Below are positions 1-8,941 of a DNA stretch of 24,844 nt, piece by piece. Both the position numbers and the translations under genes were made by a program. This DNA is from Rhizophagus sp. LPA8_4_AMF (taxonomy: Eukaryota; Glomeromycota; Glomeromycetes; Glomerales; Glomeraceae), in contig JADRCO010000902.1 of NCBI GenBank assembly GCA_021464525.1, forward strand, positions 1-24,844. Direction: 5' to 3'. How positions within the stretch are numbered: the stretch's first letter is position 1; each line of letters starts with the position of its first letter. The notes under the pieces are model-generated. The model saw only the letters and a program-made list of their open reading frames with translations. It had not been told where the DNA came from and made no database searches.

Positions 1-1610
1 ATTACTAAATTAGGTATTTAAACTTGATTTTTGAAAAATCAAAAATATCAAATTTTCAAACTAAAAAATCATAAGGTGGTCGCATAATTTTGCAATTTGC
101 TGTAATAAAAAATATTGCAAAAATATTAAAAACTGAACCGATAATGAAGTTCAGTTTTTGGTAATTACCAGTTCCAGTCCAGACTGGTTCTTAGATCTCA
201 GACCAAAGACCATAAAAATCAGTTCTAAGATTGATGCAAAATTAGTCTTTACTAGGACTGATCCAACTCTACTTAGTGCACAGAGTAGGGGTTTTGAATA
301 CCAATTTTGATTTATTTGACTTTTTTCATTTTCGTTAAAATTAATTTATCCATTTTTGGATATGATCAGCAAAGTTATTTATTCATATGTAAAGTCAAAA
401 ACTATGTTCAAAATCCACTTCTATTCCCTAAATAAACTTGCAGAACAGGTTAAAATACACCTAGTACTATACATATTTTGTAAGATTGTATTTTATGGCA
501 AAAATTTTTTATTTGGAAAAAATTATTTTTACAAAGTCATGTGACTACTCTGCTTTAGCTGACTCCTAAATATGTTAATGGATAGTACATATTCTCACTA
601 AGCCACCCACAAAATTTTACATCATCAAAGTCTGACTTTACTATGGAAGAACATGGCATTCTGACCATAAAATTTTGACCTATTTAGATATTTAATAAAA
701 TATTTTTAATATTTTTGACAGTATTTTACTTTTATTAGGAATTTAATTTTTTTTATTAGTTTTTGCATTCACATTCTTGTAATTTTGTAAAAATAATGCT
801 TGTCTGACAGCTTATTAGGTTTATAAATAGAATGTTACTAATATTAGTAGAAATAAAGAATAACTAAAAAATATAATAGTTACTATTAACTTAAATTTTA
901 CTTTTAATATATTGTAGATATAAATTTTTTACTTTAAAAAGTAGATGGATAGTTTTAGTTATTTTATATACTTTATTTTAGGATTTTTTTAAATTTTTTT
1001 ATTTATAAAGATGTAAATTTTATATAGTATTAATTGGTTTGATTTTATTATCAAATACTGATCTTTTATAATATTTTTTGTTGTAGTAGAAGTTTTTAAA
1101 AAATAAATAAAAATCATTATAATAAATCTTTTAAAGTCCTTTTTTATAAAAATATTCAGTCTGAGTACAATGTTAAATGTATTTTGTCATATTTTGTAAA
1201 AGCATATTTTTTATAGACAATTTCTATTTGGGGTTTCCAAAGAAGTAAATTTTCTATGCCAGTCATTTAATGTTGGGCAGAATTAAATTTAGCGAAGTTC
1301 AAAACCAACTTTAACACTTTAAGTAAACTTTGCAGAACAGCCGTACTATGTTTTTTAAAAAATTATATTTATTAAAATAATTTTTTTTTATAAGCCATGT
1401 GATACATGTAAGAACACTCAGTGTAAATTAAAGAAATTTTCTTTTTTATATCATAGTATATTTTTCGTAAAGCGCGGGCACGCGAATAATATTAAGACAG
1501 GTGTTGCACAAAATTTGTGAAAAAAATTGTCCATAAATAGGAAGTCACGTAGATTGAAAATTAATATTACCGAATGATATTCTGATTCTATTTTTTAATT
1601 TACTAAAATC
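1..1610. other. AT-rich non-coding region upstream of the sugar transporter
   Basis: No convincing coding exon is visible on either strand; the only long open frame (356-544, +) is Lys/Phe/Tyr-rich low-complexity translation of AT-rich DNA. Two stretches, about 420-560 and 1290-1400, resemble each other weakly: both contain a 'TTGCAGAACAG' core followed by an A/T tract and then 'AAG(T/C)CATGTGA'. They may be old copies of one repeat. The last 150 bases before the transporter ATG include a short GC-rich patch near 1471-1486 that may belong to its promoter. Confidence 0.5.
128..159. repeat. 11-bp perfect inverted repeat (hairpin)
   Basis: AAAAACTGAAC at 128-138 is the exact reverse complement of GTTCAGTTTTT at 149-159, around a 10-nt loop. 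It is not next to a gene and has no T-run terminator context. It may be a transposon remnant. Confidence 0.5.
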
Positions 1611-3363
1611 ATGGGAGAACTCACATTTTATTTAATCGTTGTATCTTTTGCGATTGTTTTAGGCTCATTTCAATTTGGATATCATGTATTCATCTTTCCA
1701 TACATTATCACGTTATCAGTTTTTTAATCAATCTGTTTAAAGAAATAATTTTTGTTATTTGAAAATAGATTGGAGAACTTAATACGCCTAAAAGTGTAAT
1801 ATCATGTGAAAACCTACCGACTCCAAATGATGATAGTTCTCTTCTACGATGTATTCCAATGAACGAGGGAGAATTTGGATTGTTAACATCAATTCTTAAT
1901 TTAGGTGGATTGGTAGGATCATTACTTTCTTCACGCGTCGCTGATACTAAAGGAAGAAGATGGACTTTATTATGCAATAATTTATTTTTATTTTTTGGAC
2001 CTATTATAATGGGATTCGCTAATTCTTATTCCGCATTAGTTATTGGTAGAATGATTGTCGGTATCGGTTGTGGTGTGGTAAGTATAGTTAATCAACAGAT
2101 GTACTTATTGTAATATATATACACTAAAAAAAAAACTTATTAATAGACAAGTGTAGTCGTTCCAATGTATCTGGCCGAAATATCACCTGCAGAATATCGC
2201 GGTGCTTTTGGTATGTGTTATATACTATACATAAATAATATTATTTTTAAAATATTTACAATTTTATATTTCCAATTCAAGGTGTAATGAATCAGCTTGG
2301 AATTGTAATTGGTATATTGGTTTCACAAATACAAGGATTATTTTTGTCAAATGTGCCAGGATGGAGAGTTATATTATTATCTGCATCAGCAATGTCAATT
2401 ATACAATTCATTCTTCTTGGATTTTCGGTAGAATCACCAAAATATCTTGCATCAAAAACAGGAGGATATCAATCAGCTAAGAGAGCTTTACAAAAATTAA
2501 GAGGTAAAACTGAAGTAGAAGAAGAAATTGGGGGATGGAAACAAATTGCAGCAGAAGAAGGGCTAGAAGGATTAATTGATAATCTACAAAATGATAATGA
2601 CCTAAATCCACAACAGCAACAATCATTACCATCACCATCGCAAGATAATATCGAAGAAAGAATTTCTACTACACCAGAACCAGCCGTGGTATTCCATGCA
2701 AGAAATTCAAATAGGGACGATATTAATATTTGGAAATTTATTAGTAGTTTACATTATAGACCAGCGTTAAAAGTTTTATTATTATTACAAATTACACAAC
2801 AATTTTCTGGGATTAATGCGGTAATAAATTATTCTACAACAATATTAAGAAAAATATTACCAACGTCAAGTGATTTAATTACAGTATATATTAGTATTAT
2901 GAATGCCATAATGACAATAGTATCGGCATATTTAATAGATAAATCAGGTAGAAGAACATTATTGTTATATTCTATGTCATTAATGAGTTTAGCATCAGTT
3001 GTATTAGCATTTAGTATAACATATGATTTAGCATTATTATCATCAATATCAATAATTGGATTTGTAGCTACATTTGCTATTGGTTTAGGACCTATACCAT
3101 TTTTAATTATACCTGAAATAGTTGATACCCATTCTGTAGCAACCGCATCTAGTTTAGGATTATCTATTAATTGGATATGTAATTTCTTAGTTAGTTCATT
3201 ATTTTTGGAAGTCAGGGAAATTTTGGGAGGTAGAGTTTTTTATATATTTGCTACATATTTATCCGTAGCTTATATTATTGGCAATCGTATTTTACCAGAA
3301 ACTAAAGCTAAAACCGTCGAAGAAGTTTGGCATAACTGGAGTGGTAAATATGTTAAAACTTAA
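1611..3363 (+). CDS. MFS sugar transporter (GLUT / sugar-porter family), four exons
   Basis: Predicted plasma- or organelle-membrane hexose carrier with 12 membrane segments. Exons are 1611-1685, 1769-2077, 2147-2210 and 2282-3363; all junctions are GT..AG and keep frame, giving 509 aa. Visible sugar-porter motifs in order: QFGYHIGELNTP at the end of TM1 (spanning intron 1), VADTKGRR in loop 2-3, GRMIVGIGCG, the ring VVVPMYLAEISPAEYRGA (spanning introns 2 and 3), VESPKYL after TM6, QITQQFSGINAV in TM7, DKSGRR in loop 8-9, GLGPIPF in TM10, and the C-terminal PETKAKTVEEV. These place it among GLUT-like porters. The transported sugar cannot be read from sequence. The cytosolic loop between TM6 and TM7 (about residues 200-315) carries roughly 50 extra acidic and Gln-rich residues, including a QQQQ run. 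Its 3' end faces that of the next gene, with 237 bp between stops. Confidence 0.93.
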
Positions 3364-3600
3364 TGATCATTTTAAGAAATAATTTGGAAATTGAATCAAA
3401 ATTTTATTTAATAATTATTCGCATGTAATACATTAATAAATATAAAATAAATTAATAAATATAAAGTAAAGATACTATCAATAGCAAAATAACTTTTGAA
3501 TAAATAACTGTTTTATCATCCTGGTACCGACAATTCGCAAATTAGAGACTTATGATGAATAATTCATAGACACCAATTAGTAGCCAGGTGATAAAATAAT
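3364..3600. other. Convergent intergenic region
   Basis: 237 bp between the stop of the transporter (+) and the stop of the first LITAF gene (-). It is AT-rich, presumably holds both 3' UTRs and polyadenylation signals, and shows no coding content. Confidence 0.5.
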
Positions 3601-4206
3601 TTAACCTCTACGTTGATAAACATTACCATCAAATCTACAATATTTTGCCATAATTTTCCCACAGTTAGGACAACTATGAATAGCATCTTTAAGATCGGTA
3701 ATCTATAATAGTCAAAGAAGCGGAACGAAACTTAGAAAAATTTTTTAATATTGTCAGCTTGAATGGAAAAAAATACTTACACAGAATGGAATAAAACAAA
3801 AAGGAGTAATAAAGGATAATGCAACACAACACAACCAAGTACATCCACCGCTTTCATATCGAACGATACTTAATACAGAACGTTGACAATGAGGACAAGT
3901 AGTCATAGCAGGCATAGTACGTAGAGCAGATAAAGGTACTACGGGTGATGATAAGATAACGGTTTGATCGTGTTGATAATACGATCTATCATTATTATTA
4001 ATCGGAGGATAAACTAAATTTTGTGTTGGTGAGTATGGAGAAGTATATGTTGTAACTGTTCGGCTTGGGAGAAGTTGAGTTTGTTCTGTAGCCGTGATAG
4101 AAGTACTTCCATCGCTACCGCCAGAATATGGTGGTGGTGGTTGTTCGATTGGTGGTTTTGAACTATCTTCAACTATATTGGATTTCGTATCAATATTGTT
4201 TGTCAT
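3601..4206 (-). CDS. LITAF-domain membrane protein, copy 1 (PPxY form)
   Basis: Two exons, 4206-3781 and 3702-3601, with a 78-nt GTAAGT..TAG intron in phase 0 directly after CFIPFC; 175 aa. The C-terminal LITAF domain is complete: zinc knuckle half 1 is C104-P-H-C107, followed by a hydrophobic membrane-inserting stretch (CTWLCCVALSF through FIPFC142). Half 2 is H151-S-C153-P-N-C156. In animals this fold binds zinc and sits monotopically on the cytosolic face of late endosomes and lysosomes. The N-terminal half is Pro/Ser/Thr-rich and disordered. It holds PPPY at 24-27, a WW-domain ligand of the kind bound by Nedd4-type ubiquitin ligases, and an acidic dileucine motif EQTQLL at 41-46. Exact cargo and role in fungi are not known to me. 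Confidence 0.92.
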
Positions 4207-4244
4207 TTTGAATTTTTATTTATGAGACTGAGTTTGGACAAAGG

Positions 4245-4254
4245 CCTTTATATA
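4245..4254 (-). promoter_or_regulatory. TATA box of LITAF copy 1
   Basis: On the minus strand this reads TATATAAAGG, a strong TATA consensus, 39-48 bases upstream of the ATG at 4206. A very short 5' UTR is implied. Confidence 0.6.
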
Positions 4255-5579
4255 TATTTATTATAACTCGGAAAAATTTTAATTTAAAAAAGTTGCAAAT
4301 ATATCGTTCTTGACAATCATCAGGTGTTACTGTCTTACCGAGATTTTTCCCTTTTATGGATTCGTCTCAAGATCGATTAAACGTGATCATCATTTTTCTA
4401 TCGATCAAGTTCCGTAATTATTTAGTACATTTTTTAATGGGGAATAGATTTGGCGAGGGACACCCTATTGTTTTTTATTTCACTACTCTTTCGCTTTTTA
4501 TTGTTTTAACAATTCTAAGGGGAAAAGTGGTATAATTATCGTATACTTCAAATTATGTTCCCTCCGATAGCTGGTTAGTTTAGACAATGAATAGGATAAG
4601 AGGCAAACAATTAAAGTTTCGAAATTATAAAAATCAATAAATACAAGTTCAAATAGAAATTCTATCTGAAATTTTCTTACTTAATGAAAAAATAATGAAT
4701 CATTTTTTTTCTCAACCAAATTAATAACTAACCAAAAATGTTTTCATTAGAAATCATTAAATAGATCACTCCCCTTCATAGTTTCTATTCTTGACATGCG
4801 AGAGAGACTTAAATGTTTAGTCAGTCCTCTTTTATTAGTATTCTGAAAGTATTCTGAAACTAATTTCTGATTTACTTTCACCCTAGCTTCAACAAAAAAT
4901 TTTTTGAGTCCATGAGAGTATATAATTAAAGAACGGTTTCAGTAGGAGCTCGTATTCATCAACGGTTAGTTTACCATTAATTATATCGTTTGGAAGCAGT
5001 TTTTGATATTTTAGTAAATTAGTTCATATTTCATTCACTTTTCCTTTTCTCCAATCTCTCTCTTTTCATAAATTCTTTGATCTGGGAAAATAATATATTT
5101 CTGCTACCATTCATTAAATGGCAAATTGGAATTTAAACCGCAGTCCAATTGTTTAGTTTATCCTTTAGAATTGATTTTATAAACCTCTCTTTTCTCATAT
5201 TCTGGTTTTAAAAGTCGTTTCTTTAAATGAATATAAATGGCAACGGTGGTACTGATTGGTTGATAATTATAACCTCTTGTTTCCTACAAATTAAATCAAA
5301 AAAAAAATTTCATTGGAACCTGAAAGATATACGCATCAGAAAGTCTCTTTTATTATTGGTATTCACGAATCACGATCTCCCTCATTTTAAATATTAAGTT
5401 ACAAAGAAAAATTCTTAATAAATAAAAACTTATTCCTATCATAATAATAGTGGTAAATTAACAATGATACCTGAAAAAAAAAATAGAGTAACAATCGGGA
5501 TGTGTTTTTCGCGAATCATGATATTTTAATCTCAGTGATATTTTTATAAATTAAAATAAATAATGTTCACATTTTTATT
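4255..5579. other. Non-coding spacer between LITAF copies 1 and 2
   Basis: About 1.3 kb with no supportable ORF or LITAF relic. It contains a perfect 11-bp tandem repeat, AGTATTCTGAA at 4837-4847 and 4848-4858, and several A and T homopolymers. I see no mobile-element ends. Confidence 0.45.
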
Positions 5580-6253
5580 TCATGTATAACTATAATTATA
5601 TGCCCTATCGTTCAATCTTGAATATATTGCCATGGTTTTATTACAATTAGGACAATAATGAACAACATCTTTTAAATCATTAACCTATAAATAATAAATG
5701 ATAATAAATGAATATAAGTAAATAAATATAAATATATAATAATATAAATTTAAAAAAAATTACTTACACAAAATGGAATAAAACAAGCAGCAACAAGCAT
5801 ATGACTTATTATAAAACAAGATAACCAAGTACAACTACCATTTTTATATTCAATATAACTTAATACAATATTATTACAATGAGGACAAGTAGTAATAGCT
5901 GGTATAGTACTTAAATTTTCTAAAGGTATCGTTGTTCTAAATGCGATTGTTTCAGGCTGTTGGTAATATCCTACGGGAGGAGTGTATGATAAATTTGGAG
6001 TAGGTAAATAAACATTCCTTTGAATCTTTTTAATAATTGGTTGTTTTGACAAATTATATGAAGTAATATTATTTGAGAGAAGGTAAGTTTGTTCTGTAGC
6101 GCCTCCGTAAGATATTGCACGAGAAGAATTTGAAGCAACACTTTCTTCTTGTTCAAATGATGTATATGGTGGTGGTGGTTCTTGATTTATTGAATCATTA
6201 TCTTGTAAAACTTCTCTAGCTGTATTTGATTTTGTATCATAATTATTTGTCAT
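5580..6253 (-). CDS. LITAF-domain membrane protein, copy 2 (PPxY form)
   Basis: Two exons, 6253-5768 and 5684-5580, with an 83-nt GTAAGT..TAG phase-0 intron at exactly the position of copy 1; 196 aa. It begins MTNNYDTKSN, almost identical to MTNNIDTKSN of copy 1, so the two are paralogues. LITAF half 1 is C123-P-H-C126, then CTWLSC and a hydrophobic stretch ending CFIPFC162. Half 2 is H171-Y-C173-P-N-C176, as in animal LITAF (HYCPNC). PPPY lies at 27-30 and acidic dileucine EQTYLL at 54-59. The region between residues 60 and 110 is longer than in copy 1 and contains a basic patch (KKIQR). A role at endosomal membranes is inferred from the family. Confidence 0.92.
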
Positions 6254-6317
6254 TTTAAAAAATTCAAAAATTTTTTATAATTATTATTTATTTTCAGTTT
6301 TCAAAGAAAAGTTTGAG

Positions 6318-6325
6318 ATTTTATA
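6318..6325 (-). promoter_or_regulatory. Possible TATA box of LITAF copy 2
   Basis: The minus strand reads TATAAAAT 65-72 bases upstream of the ATG at 6253. It is a weaker match than in copies 1 and 3, in very AT-rich DNA. Confidence 0.35.
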
Positions 6326-6376
6326 TGTGAAACGTTAACCCATTTTAGAATCATTCAAATAAAAACTGCAACTGAA

Positions 6377-6410
6377 CGAATATAGAACTATTTGGCGCAT
6401 TTTATACATA
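6377..6410 (-). repeat. Array upstream box, unit of LITAF copy 2
   Basis: The plus strand contains AATATAGAACTA followed by GGCGCATTTTATACAT. The same arrangement, AATATAGAACTA then GACGCACTTTATACAT, occurs at 7117-7150 upstream of copy 3. Shorter versions are at 7291, 7675, 7968 and 8307. It lies 124-157 bases upstream of this gene's ATG. It is either a shared promoter element or simply conserved duplicated sequence. Confidence 0.6.
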
Positions 6411-6516
6411 ATGGAACGTGAAAGTTATATTATTCAAAAATTCTAAAATGAATAAATTCATTTATAACATAAAATAATAAAACCAATTTATAGAAATAAT
6501 AAAAAATTTCGGCTGA

Positions 6517-7012
6517 TTATCTATAACAAATACCATATCTCATATATCTTTCAATTTCAAAATTACAATGAGGACAATAATGAATAATATCTTTCGAACT
6601 ACCAGTCTACAAAATTGTGAAGTAAGAGTTAGTTAAGTTTAAATATAAAATAAATTTCATAAATAATCTTTTAAGTACTTACACAGAGTGGAATAAAACA
6701 ATAGATAGAATTACACAAACAACACCAACAAGAGCAACGAGGACTTCTATATTCAACCTTACTAAGAACATTCTGTGAACAATTAGGACAAGTAGTCCAA
6801 TCAGGTGTTTCACGTAAAGTTTCTCTAGGTACTGGATTATTTTGTACTGTCGCTTGAAAATTGTTTATGGGTTTTGGTTGTTGGGCAATTAAAGGAGTAC
6901 TTTCATTAGGACCTCCATCGTAAACTTCACGATTAGTACTTGTAGTTGAATTAGTTGTTAGTGAACTTGGTGGTGGTGGTTCTGGGATCGTTGCATTATT
7001 ATCTTCTGTCAT
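6517..7012 (-). CDS. LITAF-domain protein, copy 3 (PPxY lost, Cys-rich membrane segment)
   Basis: Two exons, 7012-6683 and 6606-6517, with a 76-nt GTAAGT..TAG phase-0 intron at the array's common position; 139 aa. LITAF half 1 is C75-P-N-C78 and half 2 is H119-Y-C121-P-H-C124. The N-terminus has EPPPPSS where copies 1 and 2 have PPPPY, so the WW-binding tyrosine is absent. Acidic dileucine ESTPLI is at 37-42. The membrane segment is short and unusual: CSCWCCLCNSIYCFIPLC (93-110) holds seven cysteines in 18 residues. It could be palmitoylated or bind metal, but neither can be read directly. It is closest to copy 4 and the relics (shared EVYDGG and the TPLI region). Confidence 0.9.
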
Positions 7013-7063
7013 CTTGATTAAATTCCTTTCTTTTGATAAAAATTATAGTTGTTTATCAAAAAC

Positions 7064-7074
7064 CATTTATATAT
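7064..7074 (-). promoter_or_regulatory. TATA box of LITAF copy 3
   Basis: The minus strand reads TATATAAATGG, 52-62 bases upstream of the ATG at 7012, at an offset similar to that in copy 1. Confidence 0.5.
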
Positions 7075-7116
7075 ATATTTGTAAAAAACGTTAAACCATA
7101 TTAAATCTAGCATTAA

Positions 7117-7150
7117 CCAAATATAGAACTAATGACGCACTTTATACATG
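7117..7150 (-). repeat. Array upstream box, unit of LITAF copy 3
   Basis: Second full copy of the box described at 6377, 105-138 bases upstream of the copy 3 ATG. The homology with the 6377 copy also extends gene-ward through an ACGTTAAmCCAT segment. Confidence 0.6.
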
Positions 7151-7290
7151 AAAGATAAGAAAATCTAAACAAATTGAAAATTACATTTAAAATTTATAGA
7201 TAATCTTTTGGGATATAGAATTCATTAAGACTAAACAGTCTTCAAATGCATCAATACACACAGTTCCGTTTAAAAAATCATTTGACTTTA

Positions 7291-7320
7291 CCAAATATAG
7301 AATTAAGGGGCATTTGATTA
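7291..7320 (-). repeat. Orphan array upstream box
   Basis: CCAAATATAGAATTAAGGGG followed by CATTT matches the box of copy 3 in its first half. No LITAF coding sequence lies where its gene should be (about 7170-7280), so this may mark a deleted array unit. Confidence 0.4.
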
Positions 7321-7480
7321 AAAATAATTATAAGAAAGAAAGAATTATCTAAATAATATTATTATATCTTCTCTTTGACAAGTTAAACATTAACACCTCT
7401 CGAATTATTGTAGAGATTAATAATTATGTTTTAACACAAAAATATGTAAAATTATAAAATGTAATAAATAGCTTTTAAAC

Positions 7481-7669
7481 ACTTACAGCAAAAATTACAC
7501 ATTCATACAATTTGAAACAGCGACTTCACATGTATTACCACACGTACCCAGCGGTTTAGGGGTTTCTCTAGGTATTAGATTATTTTTTCATGCTGTTTAG
7601 AAATTATTTATAACCGGTGGCTGTTGGTCAATTAAAGTACGGTTTATCGTAGCCATCACGATTTGTCAT
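7481..7669 (-). pseudogene. Decayed LITAF copy (relic A)
   Basis: The minus strand aligns by eye with exon 1 of copies 3 and 4: a start (MTNRDGYD) at 7669, a CAA/CCx-rich stretch matching QQPKPINNF, the segment matching NPVPRETLRETP, and a splice-donor remnant at 7481-7486. The frame is broken early (stop after about 14 codons), the zinc-knuckle codons are not recoverable, and no second exon is seen. It is a dead duplicate of the copy 3/4 subtype. Confidence 0.75.
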
Positions 7670-7674
7670 TCAAA

Positions 7675-7700
7675 CAAAATATAGAATTAATTGAGCATTT
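7675..7700 (-). repeat. Array upstream box near relic A
   Basis: CAAAATATAGAATTAATTGA then GCATTT, directly upstream of the relic A start. It is a degenerate match to the box at 7117. Confidence 0.4.
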
Positions 7701-7756
7701 AATTAGCTCTATATTTAATACAAAATATGTAAAATTATAATTTTAAGATACTCACA

Positions 7757-7904
7757 TCACATATATTAACATCATATATTAGTATCTCTAGGTACTGGAT
7801 TATTTTTGCCATGTCGTTTGAAAATTGTTTATAGGAGGTGATTGTTGGTCAATTAAAGGAGAACGTTCGGTAACTCCTCTATCGTAAGAATCACGATTGG
7901 CCAT
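7757..7904 (-). pseudogene. Decayed LITAF copy (relic B), short ORF left
   Basis: From an ATG at 7904 the minus strand still reads 34 codons to a TAA at 7800-7802. They include RDSYDRG (compare REVYDGG), the dileucine motif ERSPLI, and a PPINNFQTT match to copy 3. The sequence beyond the stop continues to resemble exon 1 and ends at a possible donor remnant near 7757. The 5' flank (ATTAAATTCCTTTCTT) is nearly identical to that of copy 3 at 7017-7032. The LITAF zinc domain is gone, so this is most likely a pseudogene, although a short N-terminal peptide could still be made. Confidence 0.75.
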
Positions 7905-7967
7905 TTATTAAATTCCTTTCTTATGATAAAATTTTATTTTATTTTTTTTTTTATAAATCATTCAAAA

Positions 7968-7990
7968 CCGAATATAGATTTATATAATGA
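7968..7990 (-). repeat. Array upstream box of relic B
   Basis: CCGAATATAGATTTATATAA lies 64-86 bases upstream of the relic B ATG and is a partial match to the box at 6377/7117. Confidence 0.35.
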
Positions 7991-8039
7991 AAACAATCTA
8001 TAAATAACATCAATATCTTGTGACGTCACTAGAGGTGCC

Positions 8040-8220
8040 CTTTACCCTTTACTACAGTAGTCGTCGCCCAATTAGGAGTATCACGTAAATCTTTTCTTTC
8101 TTGTCTTGCCGTTTGGAAATTGTAGTTCTGTTAGCACTTCCACCGTAACAACGATAATTGAATTAGTTGGTAGTTTATTTGGTGATAGGATTATTACCTC
8201 TAACTGAATTAGTTGTATTG
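8040..8220 (-). pseudogene. Decayed LITAF copy (relic C)
   Basis: The minus strand matches exon 1 of copies 3 and 4 in order. The plus-strand reading shows TCACGTAAA, then GTTAGCACTTCCACCGTAA (compare GTTAGCACCTCCATCATAA of copy 4), then TTGAATTAGTTGGTAGT (compare copy 3). Indels and stops disrupt all frames, and neither the Pro run nor the zinc knuckle survives. Confidence 0.65.
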
Positions 8221-8306
8221 ATTCAATAATTTGAAACTTTCTTTTCAAAGAGAAAGTTTTTGAAATATAATATTTATGTATTTATCTATAATTTGATTAC
8301 AATTAG

Positions 8307-8344
8307 ACAAATACAGAATTAATTATTGATTTATATTATACATG
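8307..8344 (-). repeat. Array upstream box of relic C
   Basis: ACAAATACAGAATTAATTAT followed by TTATATTATACATG matches both halves of the box at 7117. It sits just upstream of relic C, as expected for a duplicated gene-plus-promoter unit. Confidence 0.45.
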
Positions 8345-8423
8345 AAAGAACATGAGACGTAAAAAATATTTAAAGTATTCTTAAAAATGATACTTCATTC
8401 TAAATTTCATTCTAAAATACATT

Positions 8424-8941
8424 CTAACAACAACTATTGAATTTTGTATATTTTGCAATTTCAATGTTACATTGTGGACAATAATGAATAACATCTTCCG
8501 ATTTACCAGCCTATATAATAATAAATCAAATTAGTTATACTAATACAAAACAAATTTTAATTCTGGATAATTTTAAATACTTACACAGTTAGGTATACAC
8601 CAACAGAACGAATAACATAAGCAACACCACCAAGAAATATTAGAATTACAACAACTAAACCAATTAGGAGGTTTATATTCAAGTTTTGTAAGGACAGTCC
8701 TCTCACAACGAGGACAAGTGACATGATTAGGACTATCCCGTAATTTATCCTTACGTATTGCTGTTCTATTTTGTCCTGGCACGAAATTGTCTATAGGCTT
8801 CGGCTGTTCGTTAATTAAAGGAGTACGTTCGTTAGCACCTCCATCATAAACTTCACGACTAATACCTGTGCTTGAATTATTCGGTGGTGTGCTTGGCGGT
8901 GGTGGTTCAGGGTTCGAAACAACAGTACCAGAGTCGGTCAT
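8424..8941 (-). CDS. LITAF-domain protein, copy 4 (PPxY lost, Cys/Trp-rich membrane segment)
   Basis: Two exons, 8941-8585 and 8510-8424, with a 74-nt GTAAGT..TAG phase-0 intron at the common position; 147 aa. LITAF half 1 is C76-P-R-C79 and half 2 is H128-Y-C130-P-Q-C133. The Pro run reads EPPPPSTPP, without the PPxY tyrosine. Acidic dileucine ERTPLI lies at 38-43. The membrane segment (about residues 94-119) is longer than in copy 3 and full of Cys and Trp: SCCNSNISWWCCLCYSFCWC is followed by IPNC, giving eight cysteines. The usual TWL is missing. It is the oldest-looking member of the copy 3/relic subtype and stands at the far end of the array. Endosomal membrane association is inferred from the family. 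Confidence 0.9.

Noticed and set aside
168..188. Small palindrome ACCAGT..ACTGGT
   Set aside because: Six-base arms are expected by chance in a window of this size.
356..544. Open frame rich in Lys, Phe and Tyr on the plus strand
   Set aside because: Composition is that of translated AT-rich DNA; no start context, domain or splice partner.
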